Positions 34,908 to 43,312 of a stretch of DNA of 64,000 nt are shown here, one piece after another. Each line of letters starts with the position of its first letter. Within the stretch, counting starts at the first letter, position 1. The translations under genes and the position numbers were made by a program. Origin of the DNA: Streptomyces sp. RPA4-2. Its GTDB lineage: Bacteria > Actinomycetota > Actinomycetes > Streptomycetales > Streptomycetaceae. The stretch is taken from NCBI RefSeq assembly GCF_012273515.2, contig NZ_CP050975.2:1488001-1552000 (forward strand), written 5' to 3'. A model generated the notes under the pieces. It worked only from the letters and a program-made list of their open reading frames with translations, did no database searches and was not told the DNA's origin.

Positions 34908-35666
34908 TCACACCGTTGCGGCGATCTCGGCCACGAAGGCGTCGGGGTTGTCGAACATGATGTTGTGCCCCGCCCGGGGGACGCTCACCACGCGCACACC
35001 GGCGGCCTCCAGCCCTTTTCTGTCGTCCAGTTCGCCACTCAGTTCCCCTTGGAGGTAGACACGGGCCACCGGCGACCGCTCCAACAGGTGGCGCATGGTG
35101 GGCGTGGTGCCGCGCGCGAGCCCGGTCGCGGTCCGGTGGAGGGCGAGCGGGTCGGCGAGTCGCATGGTGGCGGCCCATGCGGGGCCGACCTTGTCGAGCA
35201 CGCGCGCGTGGCCGCCGTTTTCGACGTACTCCCGCTCCGAGTAGGAGGCGATCCCGCTGCCGCCCGCCTCGCCCGGGGGGTACGGGTCGAGATTCGCTTC
35301 CACGAGGACGAGCCTGGACACGAGGTCGGGCCGGCGGTCCGCGAGCACGATGGCCACGGCGCCGCCCATGCTGTGGGCGACGAGTTCCGCCGCCGTGACA
35401 CGGGCCTCGTCCAGAGCGGCGGCCAATGCGTCGGCGTGATCCTCCAGGGTGTAACCGAAGTCCACGGGCCGGTCACTGATGCCATGCCCCGGCAGATCGA
35501 CGAACAGGGAGCGACGTCCTGCCAGTTCGGGCCGGGCGGCGATGTGGGCGTTGTAGACCGCCGAGGCCGATCCCAGGCCGTGCACATACACCCGGGCCGG
35601 CTCCGCGCCTGCGGCTTCCGTCCAGCGGATCCGACTTCCCCTGCCGTCGAACTCTGCCTGCTTCAT
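34908..35666 (-). CDS. Alpha/beta-fold hydrolase
   Basis: The 252-aa hydrolase has the oxyanion region YVHGLGSASAVYNAH, strand LFVDLPGHGISDRP, nucleophile elbow LVAHSMGGAVAIVLA (catalytic Ser), and the His near the end in VPRAGHNIMFDNPDAF. AGGAGGAGA precedes the ATG. It is divergent from a PadR-type repressor with a 22-bp palindrome between them, so it is probably PadR-controlled and induced by a specific compound. The substrate is unknown; esters or lactones are typical. Confidence 0.88.
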   Translation of the reverse strand: MKQAEFDGRGSRIRWTEAAGAEPARVYVHGLGSASAVYNAHIAARPELAGRRSLFVDLPGHGISDRPVDFGYTLEDHADALAAALDEARVTAAELVAHSMGGAVAIVLADRRPDLVSRLVLVEANLDPYPPGEAGGSGIASYSEREYVENGGHARVLDKVGPAWAATMRLADPLALHRTATGLARGTTPTMRHLLERSPVARVYLQGELSGELDDRKGLEAAGVRVVSVPRAGHNIMFDNPDAFVAEIAATV

Positions 35667-35722
35667 CGCTTCTCCTCCTGGAGTCGCTTCGTCGTTCTCG
35701 ACGTTCTCGACATCCCGTAGAG

Positions 35723-35744
35723 AATACATCGTCTCCGATGTATT
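35723..35744. promoter_or_regulatory. Candidate PadR operator
   Basis: AATACATCG (35723-35731), TCTC and CGATGTATT (35736-35744) form a perfect 9-bp inverted repeat in the divergent region between the hydrolase (start 35666) and padR (start 35838). PadR sites commonly contain ATGT/ACAT halves, as here. It is 57 bp from the hydrolase ATG and probably overlaps its promoter. Confidence 0.65.
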
Positions 35745-35837
35745 ACGAGTGCGATGCATCAAGTGCTCGATGACGATGGAGCGGGGATGGTGGAGCGGAT
35801 CTACTGACGAGCCGGTGCACGGCGCCCGTGCGACACA

Positions 35838-36380
35838 ATGCGACACATGCTGGAACTGGCCATCCTCGGCTTTCTGTACGACTCCCCCCTGCACGGCTAC
35901 GAACTCCGCAAGCGCATCACCGCGCTGACCGGGCACGTGAAACCCGTCGCCGAGAGCACGCTGTATCCCGCGATCAAGCGGCTGGAGAAGGCGGGCATGC
36001 TGGCGCGGACGACGGAGCCGGGCGCCGTGGCCGCCCCCCGCCATGTCCTGACACTCACCGAGGACGGCAAACGCACACTGCGCCGCCGACTCGCGGAACC
36101 CGCGCGGAGCGACATCACCGACGAGAACCGCTGGTTCACGGTGCTCGCCTTCCTGAGGCACCTCGATGACCCTGCGGCCCAGGCCTCGGTGCTGCGCCGC
36201 AGGCTCACCTTCCTGGAAGAGCCGGCGAGCTTCTTCTACGAAGGCGACCGGCCACTGCGTGCCGAGGAACTGGACGACCCCTTCAGGCGCGGCGTCCTCA
36301 CCATCGCGCGGGCCACGAGTGTGGCCGAACTGTCCTGGCTGCGGGCCACGATCGCCTCACTCGACGCGAGTGACGGGTGA
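35838..36380 (+). CDS. PadR-family transcriptional regulator
   Basis: The 180-aa protein has the PadR winged helix (LELAILGFLYDSPLHGYELRKRI, ESTLYPAIKRLEKAGMLA) and a helical C-terminal dimerisation domain of the Vir/PadR-C type. It likely represses itself and the divergent hydrolase through the palindrome at 35723-35744. Its 3' end overlaps the end of the convergent MpaB-type gene by 24 bp. Confidence 0.9.
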   Translation: MRHMLELAILGFLYDSPLHGYELRKRITALTGHVKPVAESTLYPAIKRLEKAGMLARTTEPGAVAAPRHVLTLTEDGKRTLRRRLAEPARSDITDENRWFTVLAFLRHLDDPAAQASVLRRRLTFLEEPASFFYEGDRPLRAEELDDPFRRGVLTIARATSVAELSWLRATIASLDASDG

Positions 36381-37247
36381 GGCGGGACAGCCGCGCACAC
36401 CTGGCACCGGGCATGTCCCCAGTTCGGCGACGCGGTAGCCGTTCGGGTAACCCTTGATCTCCCGGTTCTGCCGTGCGTAGTGCGGGGCCCGACGGGGCGG
36501 CAGCAGCCGGACCAGACGGCCGCGCGCCCGTACCGCACGGCGCACCAGCACGCGGGTGGCGGCACCCGGTGGCTCGTACCGGAACGCCCGCAACAGCGGT
36601 TCGTCGAGCAGCGCGAGCGTCGAGGCACGCAGCAGGGGCGCCAGCGGGCGCGGGTACCAGGAGGCCATCAGGTCGAGGGTCGCGTCGGAGACGCGACGCC
36701 CACCCTCGTCCCACCCGAAATGAGCCTCTTCATAGGCGTCGAGGCATGCCTCGAACTCCTCGTACGTCTCCGGGATGTCCTCGATGCCCATGTGCCGTCC
36801 CAGAGTGCCGTAGTGGACGGCGGACGCGACGATCTCGTGCCGGGACATCCTGCGCCACCCGTAGGCGTCGATCCACCGTTTGGGCACGACCACGAAGGTG
36901 CAGAGCACGTACCGCATGTCCGCGTTGCCGATGTCGTAGCTGCGGTGCATCTGGTTGATGCGCCGGATCGCGGTGCGCCCCTCCTCGGAGTTGAAGCCGT
37001 GCTCGACGACGGTGTCCAGAAGCAGCGCGGTGTCGTCGTAACGCTTCTGCGTGCGGTCGGTGAGCTCCGCCGTCTCGGCGAGCAGCCGGCCGATGCCGGG
37101 GACGGCGTACGTGCGGTAGAGGGCCAGCTCCAGGGCGCGGGCGAGGTCCCAGGGGAATTCGTAGACGGAGCTGAGCCGGTAGATCTCCGACGCCTCTTCG
37201 CGCGGGTCCATCCGCCGAATCCGCTCGAGTCGCTCGTAGCGCTTCAC
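36357..37247 (-). CDS. MpaB-family (DUF2236) oxygenase
   Basis: The 296-aa protein shows the DUF2236/MpaB features: SSVYEFPWDLARALELALYRTYAVP, INQMHRSYDIGNADMRYVL, PKRWIDAYGWR and YEEAHFGWDEGG. The founding MpaB and the rubber oxygenase LcpK are heme b oxygenases; conserved His/Arg residues in the MHRSY and RRMSRHE areas are the likely heme region. The start is a GTG with GGGGGAC upstream (37247); a later Met at MDPREEA is possible. The gene is divergent from a small unknown gene and overlaps padR at its 3' end. The substrate is unknown. Confidence 0.85.
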   Translation of the reverse strand: MKRYERLERIRRMDPREEASEIYRLSSVYEFPWDLARALELALYRTYAVPGIGRLLAETAELTDRTQKRYDDTALLLDTVVEHGFNSEEGRTAIRRINQMHRSYDIGNADMRYVLCTFVVVPKRWIDAYGWRRMSRHEIVASAVHYGTLGRHMGIEDIPETYEEFEACLDAYEEAHFGWDEGGRRVSDATLDLMASWYPRPLAPLLRASTLALLDEPLLRAFRYEPPGAATRVLVRRAVRARGRLVRLLPPRRAPHYARQNREIKGYPNGYRVAELGTCPVPGVRGCPASPVTRVE

Positions 37248-37344
37248 CGAGCCGTCCCCCTTCTGCCGCCGAGGCTTCAACTCTACGTTGAGTAGCAGCA
37301 TATGAACGGTCAGCGATGACGAGCCCGCAGGGGAAGGCGGTCCG

Positions 37345-37659
37345 ATGTCCGGCATGTTCGCCAGATTCCGCAGGTTGTGGGGCCCCAGGACGGCCGAGGA
37401 GACCGGAGGGCGGCGGCCTGCGAAGCAGCGCCCCGAGAGGCGTGCGCGCAACCTGTTCGAGGCCGCCGCCGCATATGTGTCGGCGTGCGCGGAGGACGAC
37501 CAGGAGCGGATCGACGAGGCCGCGACCTGGGTGTCGCCCGAGGCCCTGTCGTTCGGGGTGAACGAACTGGCCTGCCGCGCCGTCATCGCCCTGGCCCGCG
37601 AGCGCGACGAGTCACCCCGTACCGTGGCGCGGACGCTGCTCGGTCTGCCGACCGGCTGA
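37345..37659 (+). CDS. Small conserved hypothetical protein (104 aa)
   Basis: I do not recognise a named family. The protein has a basic N-terminal third with ERRARNLFEAAAAY, then an acidic and helical remainder (ACAEDDQERIDEAATWVSPEALSFGV in two parts, ending TVARTLLGLPTG). There is no signal peptide or membrane helix. GGGGAAGG lies upstream of the ATG. It is divergent from the MpaB gene; between them is a small inverted repeat, TCAAC/GTTGA, at about 37277-37291. Confidence 0.6.
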   Translation: MSGMFARFRRLWGPRTAEETGGRRPAKQRPERRARNLFEAAAAYVSACAEDDQERIDEAATWVSPEALSFGVNELACRAVIALARERDESPRTVARTLLGLPTG

Positions 37660-37794
37660 AAGCCAGGGGCCGCGACGGTCGTTTCGCCCCTGTCCAGCCG
37701 GATAACTGCAGCTCCGCGTGGGCTTCGGGCCCGTGACAAGCACCTTCCGGTCGCACTAGGGTGCGCCGACGAACGTAGCGATGGGGAGGTTGGG

Positions 37795-38673
37795 ATGGCC
37801 GGGACGGACGGTGACGCCGTCGCCACCGGGGACGACGACGCGCTGTATGTGCTGACGGCGGTGCTGCTGACGCCCGCGAAGTTCCCCAGCGTGCTGGGGG
37901 ACGACTACCCGGAGGCCTGCGCGGCCCTGGATCTGGCGCCCCTGTCCGACGGATACGGGATCGTGCTCGGCCAGGACGGCGACGGCGCGCGGTGGACGGT
38001 CGTCATCGACGATGTCTCGTTGGTCGCCGTCGCCATCGCGTCCTGGGACTGCGGCATGGAGCACGAACTGTCCCCCGACGAGCGGACGGTCGTCTGCGCG
38101 CTGCCCGGCTGGCCCCTCGCGGTCGCTGTCGCGGCGCCGGGGGTTCCCGCCCCGCACGATCCCGCTCCCGATCTCGCGGAGCGGCCGCCGCTCACCCCTC
38201 CGGACACCACCGACTGGGGGCCGGCGCAACGGCGTCTCGGCGCCGACGAGATCGCCCTGCAGTGGTCGACATGGCGGGAACAGATCGACGACGACGAGTT
38301 CGTCACGGCGGAGAGCAAGGCTCAGGCGGAGGACAAGGCTCACGCGGAGGACAAGACTGAGGACGAGAACGCGCCTCAGGACGAGTCCGTGAGCGGCGGC
38401 AGGAGCCGTAGCGGTGTCCGCCGGGTGCTCGCGGAGGCGCGGTCCTACGTGGACACGCCGCCGCCACTCGGCCGTGTGCGCTCGTCGTTCGCCACCGGCG
38501 ACGCCCGGACGCTGCGGGCCGACGGCCCGGGCTGGTCGATGGTCGCCCGAACCGACGACATCGCGTTCGTCCTCCTGGACGACGAACCCGGTGAGGTGCT
38601 GCCCGTCGGGCGCGGCCCCGAACTGCCCGGTCTTCTGGAAGCCCTCGACAAGATGGCCGTTCGCCCCAGCTGA
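37795..38673 (+). CDS. Conserved hypothetical protein (292 aa)
   Basis: I do not recognise the family. The first roughly 110 residues form a globular part (DDALYVLTAVLLTPAKF, WDCGMEHELSPDERTVV), then a Pro-rich linker. A Lys/Glu/Asp low-complexity stretch with a repeated KAxAEDK unit follows, then a C-terminal part with SYVDTPPPLGRVRSSF and ADGPGWSMVARTDDIAF. There is no signal peptide. GGGAGG is 9 nt before the ATG. It lies next to another unknown gene and upstream of a strong hairpin. It may be an actinobacteria-specific structural or accessory protein. Confidence 0.6.
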   Translation: MAGTDGDAVATGDDDALYVLTAVLLTPAKFPSVLGDDYPEACAALDLAPLSDGYGIVLGQDGDGARWTVVIDDVSLVAVAIASWDCGMEHELSPDERTVVCALPGWPLAVAVAAPGVPAPHDPAPDLAERPPLTPPDTTDWGPAQRRLGADEIALQWSTWREQIDDDEFVTAESKAQAEDKAHAEDKTEDENAPQDESVSGGRSRSGVRRVLAEARSYVDTPPPLGRVRSSFATGDARTLRADGPGWSMVARTDDIAFVLLDDEPGEVLPVGRGPELPGLLEALDKMAVRPS

Positions 38674-38711
38674 GCGACCGCGCCGCGCGACCACCGCGGA
38701 CGGTGCGTGCT

Positions 38712-38751
38712 GCCGCTCGCGGGCTGTACGGCCGTAAGGTCCGCGAGCGGC
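38712..38751. terminator. Bidirectional terminator hairpin
   Basis: GCCGCTCGCGG (38712-38722) pairs perfectly with CCGCGAGCGGC (38741-38751). The loop contains a further palindrome, TACGGCCGTA. It sits between the stops of the convergent 292-aa and 60-aa genes. Confidence 0.7.
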
Positions 38752-38818
38752 GGCGTGGCCGCCTCCCGCTACGCCGGGCGGAGCCGCGCCGGGCCGGGCC
38801 GCACCGGCCCGGCAGCGC

Positions 38819-39001
38819 TCAGCGTCCGAGCTCCTTGCGGGTGATGCGGCGCAGCCGGCGCCGCTGCGAGGGGTCCAGCGTCAGGTACGCGGCCGCGGGA
38901 ACCCCCACCACGATCAGGAAGGCGGCCCACCAGGGCAGCCAGATCAGCAGGATGAGGCCGACCGCCACACCCCCTGCGGCGATCTTCGCGTTCTTCGACA
39001 T
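38819..39001 (-). CDS. Small conserved membrane protein (60 aa)
   Basis: The protein starts MSKNAKIAAGG and has two hydrophobic helices in a hairpin (VAVGLILLIWLPWWAAF and LIVVGVPAAAYLTL), then a very basic C-terminus (RRRLRRITRKELGR) probably on the cytoplasmic face. AAGGAGG precedes the ATG. Similar very small membrane proteins are widespread in Streptomyces, but I know no function. It is transcribed away from the desaturase. Confidence 0.7.
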   Translation of the reverse strand: MSKNAKIAAGGVAVGLILLIWLPWWAAFLIVVGVPAAAYLTLDPSQRRRLRRITRKELGR

Positions 39002-39152
39002 GTGTCGCCTCCTTCGCGGCTACTGCCGCTCTCTGTCCTGAAAACGGGTCCGCGCCGTCCACGGTTCCAGTGCGCGACCCTGAGACATCCCTGAGTCGCT
39101 CCCTTACTCGCCCCTGAGTCCTTCCCGCACCCGCCCCCGAGTCCCTCCGCGA

Positions 39153-40208
39153 CTACTCGGCCCTGAGCGGCTCACCGACCTCGTACATGTGACGCAGGGC
39201 CTGCCGGTAGGAGTCGACGAGCCCCGTTTCCGCATAGGGGATACCCAATTCCCGACAGTGTGCGCGTACCAGTGGCTGGGCGCGCCTCAGATGGGGCCGG
39301 GGCATGCTGGGGAACAAGTGGTGCTCGATCTGGTAATTGAGGCCGCCGAGGAACCAGTCGGTCAGGACGGCGCCGCGAACGTTGCGCGAGGTGAGCACCT
39401 GGCGTTGCAGATGGCCCCAGCGTTCACCGTCCGGGTCGGGCATCTCCATGCCCTTGTGGTTCGGTGCGAAGGCCATGCCCAGGTGCAGGCCGAACAGCGC
39501 CTGGTGCAGTGCGGCGAAGGCCAGCGCCTTGCCCAGGGACATCGAGGTGAGCAGCAGCGTCGCGTACGCCGCGACGTGCGCCACCAGCAGCAGCGCCTCC
39601 ACCGCCCGCTCGCGCGGCGTCTGCCTCCGCAGATCCCGGAAGCCGTGGACCTTCAGAGCGACACCCTCCAGGAGGGTGAGCGGGAAGAAGAGCCAGGCCT
39701 GGTTGCGGGTGAGCCAGCGCCGGAAACCGGCCCGCTCCTTGGCCTGCTCACCGGTGAAGACCAGGACGTCGGCGACGACGTCGGGGTCCTTGTCGATGTG
39801 GTTGGGGTTGGCGTGGTGCCGGTTGTGCTTGTCGTTCCACCAGCCGTAGCTCATTCCCAGGAGCAGGTTGCCGTGGATCAGGCCGATCACGCGGCCGGTC
39901 CTCTTGCCGGCGGTGATCTGGGAGTGTCCCGCGTCGTGGCCTATGAAGGCCGTCCGGGCCGAGAACACGGCGAGCGGCGGGGCGAGGAGCGTCGTCCACC
40001 ACGTGTCGCCGAGCAGGACGACGCCGGTCACGATCGCGGCCAGGAAGAGCGTGTTGACGGTGATCGTGAGCGCGTACCAGCCGCGGCGCCGCTCCAGGAG
40101 ACCCTGATTTCTGACGACGCGCAGGAGAGGCGCGAACCCGCTTCCCGGGGACTGCCCGACGTCTACCCCCGGAGGGCGTTCCGCGACGGCTGCGGCGGTG
40201 TCGGGCAT
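39153..40208 (-). CDS. Membrane fatty-acid/acyl-CoA desaturase
   Basis: The 351-aa membrane enzyme introduces a double bond into fatty acyl chains. All three histidine boxes of the diiron site are present: GHDAGHSQ, HNRHHANPNHID and LNYQIEHHLFPSMPR. The Q-IEHH form of the last box is typical of the linoleoyl/delta-6-type branch, often named fatty acid desaturase in Streptomyces. Several hydrophobic helices lie between boxes. GGAGA precedes the ATG. It is divergent from the SNF2 helicase. It probably adjusts membrane fluidity. Confidence 0.92.
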   Translation of the reverse strand: MPDTAAAVAERPPGVDVGQSPGSGFAPLLRVVRNQGLLERRRGWYALTITVNTLFLAAIVTGVVLLGDTWWTTLLAPPLAVFSARTAFIGHDAGHSQITAGKRTGRVIGLIHGNLLLGMSYGWWNDKHNRHHANPNHIDKDPDVVADVLVFTGEQAKERAGFRRWLTRNQAWLFFPLTLLEGVALKVHGFRDLRRQTPRERAVEALLLVAHVAAYATLLLTSMSLGKALAFAALHQALFGLHLGMAFAPNHKGMEMPDPDGERWGHLQRQVLTSRNVRGAVLTDWFLGGLNYQIEHHLFPSMPRPHLRRAQPLVRAHCRELGIPYAETGLVDSYRQALRHMYEVGEPLRAE

Positions 40209-40459
40209 GGTTGGGTCTCCGGTTCTCTCAGGGTATGGGCTGACCTGATGAAACGTACGAATCGGGGCCCATCGGCAACCATGGCGCCATCACCCGGATA
40301 CGTACGGAGGCTTCCCCCGCACGCGGAGGGGGGCTACCTGCACCCCCGGTGCGGGATGAGCCGTTTCAGTGCGGCGGCGTACCCGCCCGTGCCGGTGAAG
40401 TGCTGTACCCTCGGCGGCTCCGACCCCCAGTAGTCAAACTTGAGGAATGCGTCATCGCC

Positions 40460-43312
40460 GTGCAGAGAATTCCTGCGGCCACACCCGCCGAGATCTCCGA
40501 ACTGGCCCGCTGTTGTGCCGTGTTCATGCCCGCCGAACCCGCCCGCACCGGGCGCGTCGCCTTCTGGCGGCCCGAGGGTGACATCCCTCCGGCGGTGGCG
40601 TCGGGAACCACGCGGGACCTGACCGTCGTACTTCCCGGCGACGGGGGTGTCGAGCTGGTGACCGTCGCGGCCGTCGAGCTTCCCGTCCGGGCCGCGCTGC
40701 CGGTCCTCACGCGCGCGCGTGCCGTCGCGCGGGCGCACCGGGCGACCACGTTCTGGGGCGCCGCCTCGGTGCTCGCCCTCCAGTTCGCCGCTCGGGGTCT
40801 GCTGCTGCCGGGGCTGACGGGCGACGGCCACGACGCATGGCGCGCGGGGCCGCTGCGCGCCGACGACCTGGAACGGACGCGCGAGCTCGCCGCCGCGATG
40901 CCACCGGAGGCGCACGCCGTACCGGTGAGTGATGTCGAGCCACCGCGGCTGCCCGACCCGGGGCGGTTGCTGCGCGCCTTCCTCGACGCGGTGGCCGACG
41001 CACTGCCCCGCTCCCCCGCCGCGACGCTCGCCGCCGGTGGTCCGGCCTTCGCGGCCCAGGAGCCGCAGCACGTGCCACAGCAGCGCGCCTGGACGGCCGA
41101 CGTGGCCGCGGGACATGACACGGGAGTACGCGTCTCACTGCGCGTCGAGATCCCGGGCCTGGCGTCGGTCGAGGGGGATGTGACGCGGGCGCCCTTCCGC
41201 GGGGTGCTGCAGGTGCACAGCGTGAGCGATCCCGGCGTCGTCGCGGACGCCTCCGCGGTCTGGGCCGGTGCGCCGGGTTTCGGCCCGCGGGCGCGGATGG
41301 ACGTCCTGCTCGCCCTGCGCCGCGCGGCCCACGCCTGGGCCCCGCTCACACCGCTGCTCTCGGCGACGGTTCCGGATGCCCTGGAACTCGCGGACGAGGA
41401 GGTGACCGAACTCCTCGGCGAGGGCGCCCGTCTGCTGGCGTTCGCCGGTGTCGACGTGCACTGGCCCAAGGAGCTCGCACGCGAGCTGACCACGCGCGCG
41501 GTCGTCGGTCCGTCCGAAGAGGGGCGGAGACTGAAGAAGGTCTCGTCGGACACACCGTCTTTTCTGTCCGCGGACGCCCTGCTCACGTTCAACTGGCGGT
41601 TCGCGCTGGGCGATCAGCAGCTCACCCGGCATGAGTTGGACCTGCTCGCCGAGGCGAACCGTCCGATGGTGCGGCTGCGCGACCAGTGGGTCCTCGTCGA
41701 CCCTCACGCGGTGCGTCGCGCCCGGGCACGGCAGGACCGCGAGGTCACACCCATCGACGCGCTGAGCGCCGCTCTGACGGGCTCGGCGGAGGTCGACGGC
41801 CACCGGGTCGACGTACGGCCCTCGGGGTGGCTGGCGACGCTGCGGGAGCAGCTGGCGGACCCGGAGGCGCAGGAGCCGGTCGGCCCGCCGGTCGCGCTCA
41901 GCGGAACACTGCGGGACTACCAGCTGCGCGGTCTCAACTGGCTGGCCCGGATGACCTCCATGGGACTGGGCGGCTGTCTCGCGGACGACATGGGCCTGGG
42001 CAAGACGATCACCCTGATCGCGCTGCATCTGCACCGGCAGACCGAACCGTCGGCCGCGGGCCCCACACTCGTGGTCTGCCCGGCCTCCTTGATGGGCAAC
42101 TGGCAGCGCGAGATCGAGAGGTTCGCCCCGGGTACGCCGGTGCGCCGGTTCCATGGCTCGCGGCGCAGCCTGGAAGGCCTGCGGGACGGGGAGTTCGTGC
42201 TCACCACGTACGGCACGATGCGGCTCGACGCCGTGCGGCTCGGCGAGGTGTCCTGGGGCATGGTCGTAGCCGACGAGGCCCAGCACGTGAAGAACCCCTA
42301 CTCCGCGACGGCCCAGGCCTTGCGCACCATCGGCGCACGCTCGCGCGTGGCGCTGACCGGCACGCCGGTGGAGAACAGCCTCTCGGAGCTGTGGGCGATC
42401 CTGGACTGGACGACACCGGGTCTGCTCGGAAGCCTCGGCTCCTTCCGGACGCGGTACGCGCAGGCCGTCGAGGGCGGTCAGGATCCGGCGGCCTCCGAGC
42501 GGCTCGCCCGGCTGGTCCGGCCCTTCCTGCTGCGACGCCGCAAGTCGGATCCCGGTATCGCGCCCGAGCTGCCGCCCAAGACCGAGACCGACCGCGCCGT
42601 CTCGCTCACGGCGGAGCAGACGGGTCTGTACGAGGCGGTGGTGCGCGAGACGCTCGCGGAGATCTCGGGCGCGGACAGCATGGCGCGGCGCGGCCTGATC
42701 ATGAAGCTGCTCACCGGACTGAAGCAGATCTGCAACCACCCGGCGCAGTACCTCAAGGAGGACCTGCCGAGGATCTCCGGCAGGTCCGGGAAACTGGAGC
42801 TGCTGGACGAACTGCTCGACACCATCCTCTCCGAGGGCGCGAGCGTTCTGGTCTTCACCCAGTACGTGCGGATGGCACGCCTCATCGAGCGCCATCTCGC
42901 GGCACGTGGCGTACCGACCCGGTTCCTGCACGGAGGGACACCCGTCAACGAGCGCGAGGCGATGGTGCGGCACTTCCAGGAGGGCGGGATCCCCGTCTTC
43001 CTGCTGTCGTTGAAGGCCGCGGGAACCGGCCTGAACCTGACGCGGGCCGAGCACGTCGTGCACTACGACCGCTGGTGGAACCCGGCGGTGGAGGCACAGG
43101 CCACCGACCGCGCGTACCGCATCGGCCAGAGCCGGCCCGTGCAGGTGCACCGGCTGATCGCCGAGGGGACCATCGAGGACCGCATCGCCGAGATGCTGCG
43201 GCGCAAACAACGGTTGGCCGACGCTGTCCTGGGTGCCGGGGAGGCCGCGCTCACGGAACTGACCGACGCCGAACTGGCCGAACTGGTGGAACTTCGCGGG
43301 GGCACACGATGA
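40460..43312 (+). CDS. SNF2-family DEAD/DEAH helicase
   Basis: The roughly 950-aa Swi2/Snf2 ATPase has an N-terminal part of about 480 residues specific to bacterial members, then the two RecA-like lobes. These show ADDMGLGKTITLIALH (motif I), DEAQHVKNPYSATAQ (II), LTGTPVENSLSELW (III), VFTQYVRMARLIERHL, and HYDRWWNPAVEAQATDRAYRIGQ (VI). I chose GTG 40460, which gives the usual family length, but the frame is open further upstream and the ribosome-binding site is weak. It overlaps the SWIM gene by ATGA. Such pairs are thought to remodel protein-DNA complexes; the target is unknown. Confidence 0.9.
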   Translation: MQRIPAATPAEISELARCCAVFMPAEPARTGRVAFWRPEGDIPPAVASGTTRDLTVVLPGDGGVELVTVAAVELPVRAALPVLTRARAVARAHRATTFWGAASVLALQFAARGLLLPGLTGDGHDAWRAGPLRADDLERTRELAAAMPPEAHAVPVSDVEPPRLPDPGRLLRAFLDAVADALPRSPAATLAAGGPAFAAQEPQHVPQQRAWTADVAAGHDTGVRVSLRVEIPGLASVEGDVTRAPFRGVLQVHSVSDPGVVADASAVWAGAPGFGPRARMDVLLALRRAAHAWAPLTPLLSATVPDALELADEEVTELLGEGARLLAFAGVDVHWPKELARELTTRAVVGPSEEGRRLKKVSSDTPSFLSADALLTFNWRFALGDQQLTRHELDLLAEANRPMVRLRDQWVLVDPHAVRRARARQDREVTPIDALSAALTGSAEVDGHRVDVRPSGWLATLREQLADPEAQEPVGPPVALSGTLRDYQLRGLNWLARMTSMGLGGCLADDMGLGKTITLIALHLHRQTEPSAAGPTLVVCPASLMGNWQREIERFAPGTPVRRFHGSRRSLEGLRDGEFVLTTYGTMRLDAVRLGEVSWGMVVADEAQHVKNPYSATAQALRTIGARSRVALTGTPVENSLSELWAILDWTTPGLLGSLGSFRTRYAQAVEGGQDPAASERLARLVRPFLLRRRKSDPGIAPELPPKTETDRAVSLTAEQTGLYEAVVRETLAEISGADSMARRGLIMKLLTGLKQICNHPAQYLKEDLPRISGRSGKLELLDELLDTILSEGASVLVFTQYVRMARLIERHLAARGVPTRFLHGGTPVNEREAMVRHFQEGGIPVFLLSLKAAGTGLNLTRAEHVVHYDRWWNPAVEAQATDRAYRIGQSRPVQVHRLIAEGTIEDRIAEMLRRKQRLADAVLGAGEAALTELTDAELAELVELRGGTR

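Noticed and set aside
35752..35760. GATGCATC palindrome as second PadR site
   Set aside because: It is short and does not match the longer palindrome at 35723; a chance occurrence is likely.
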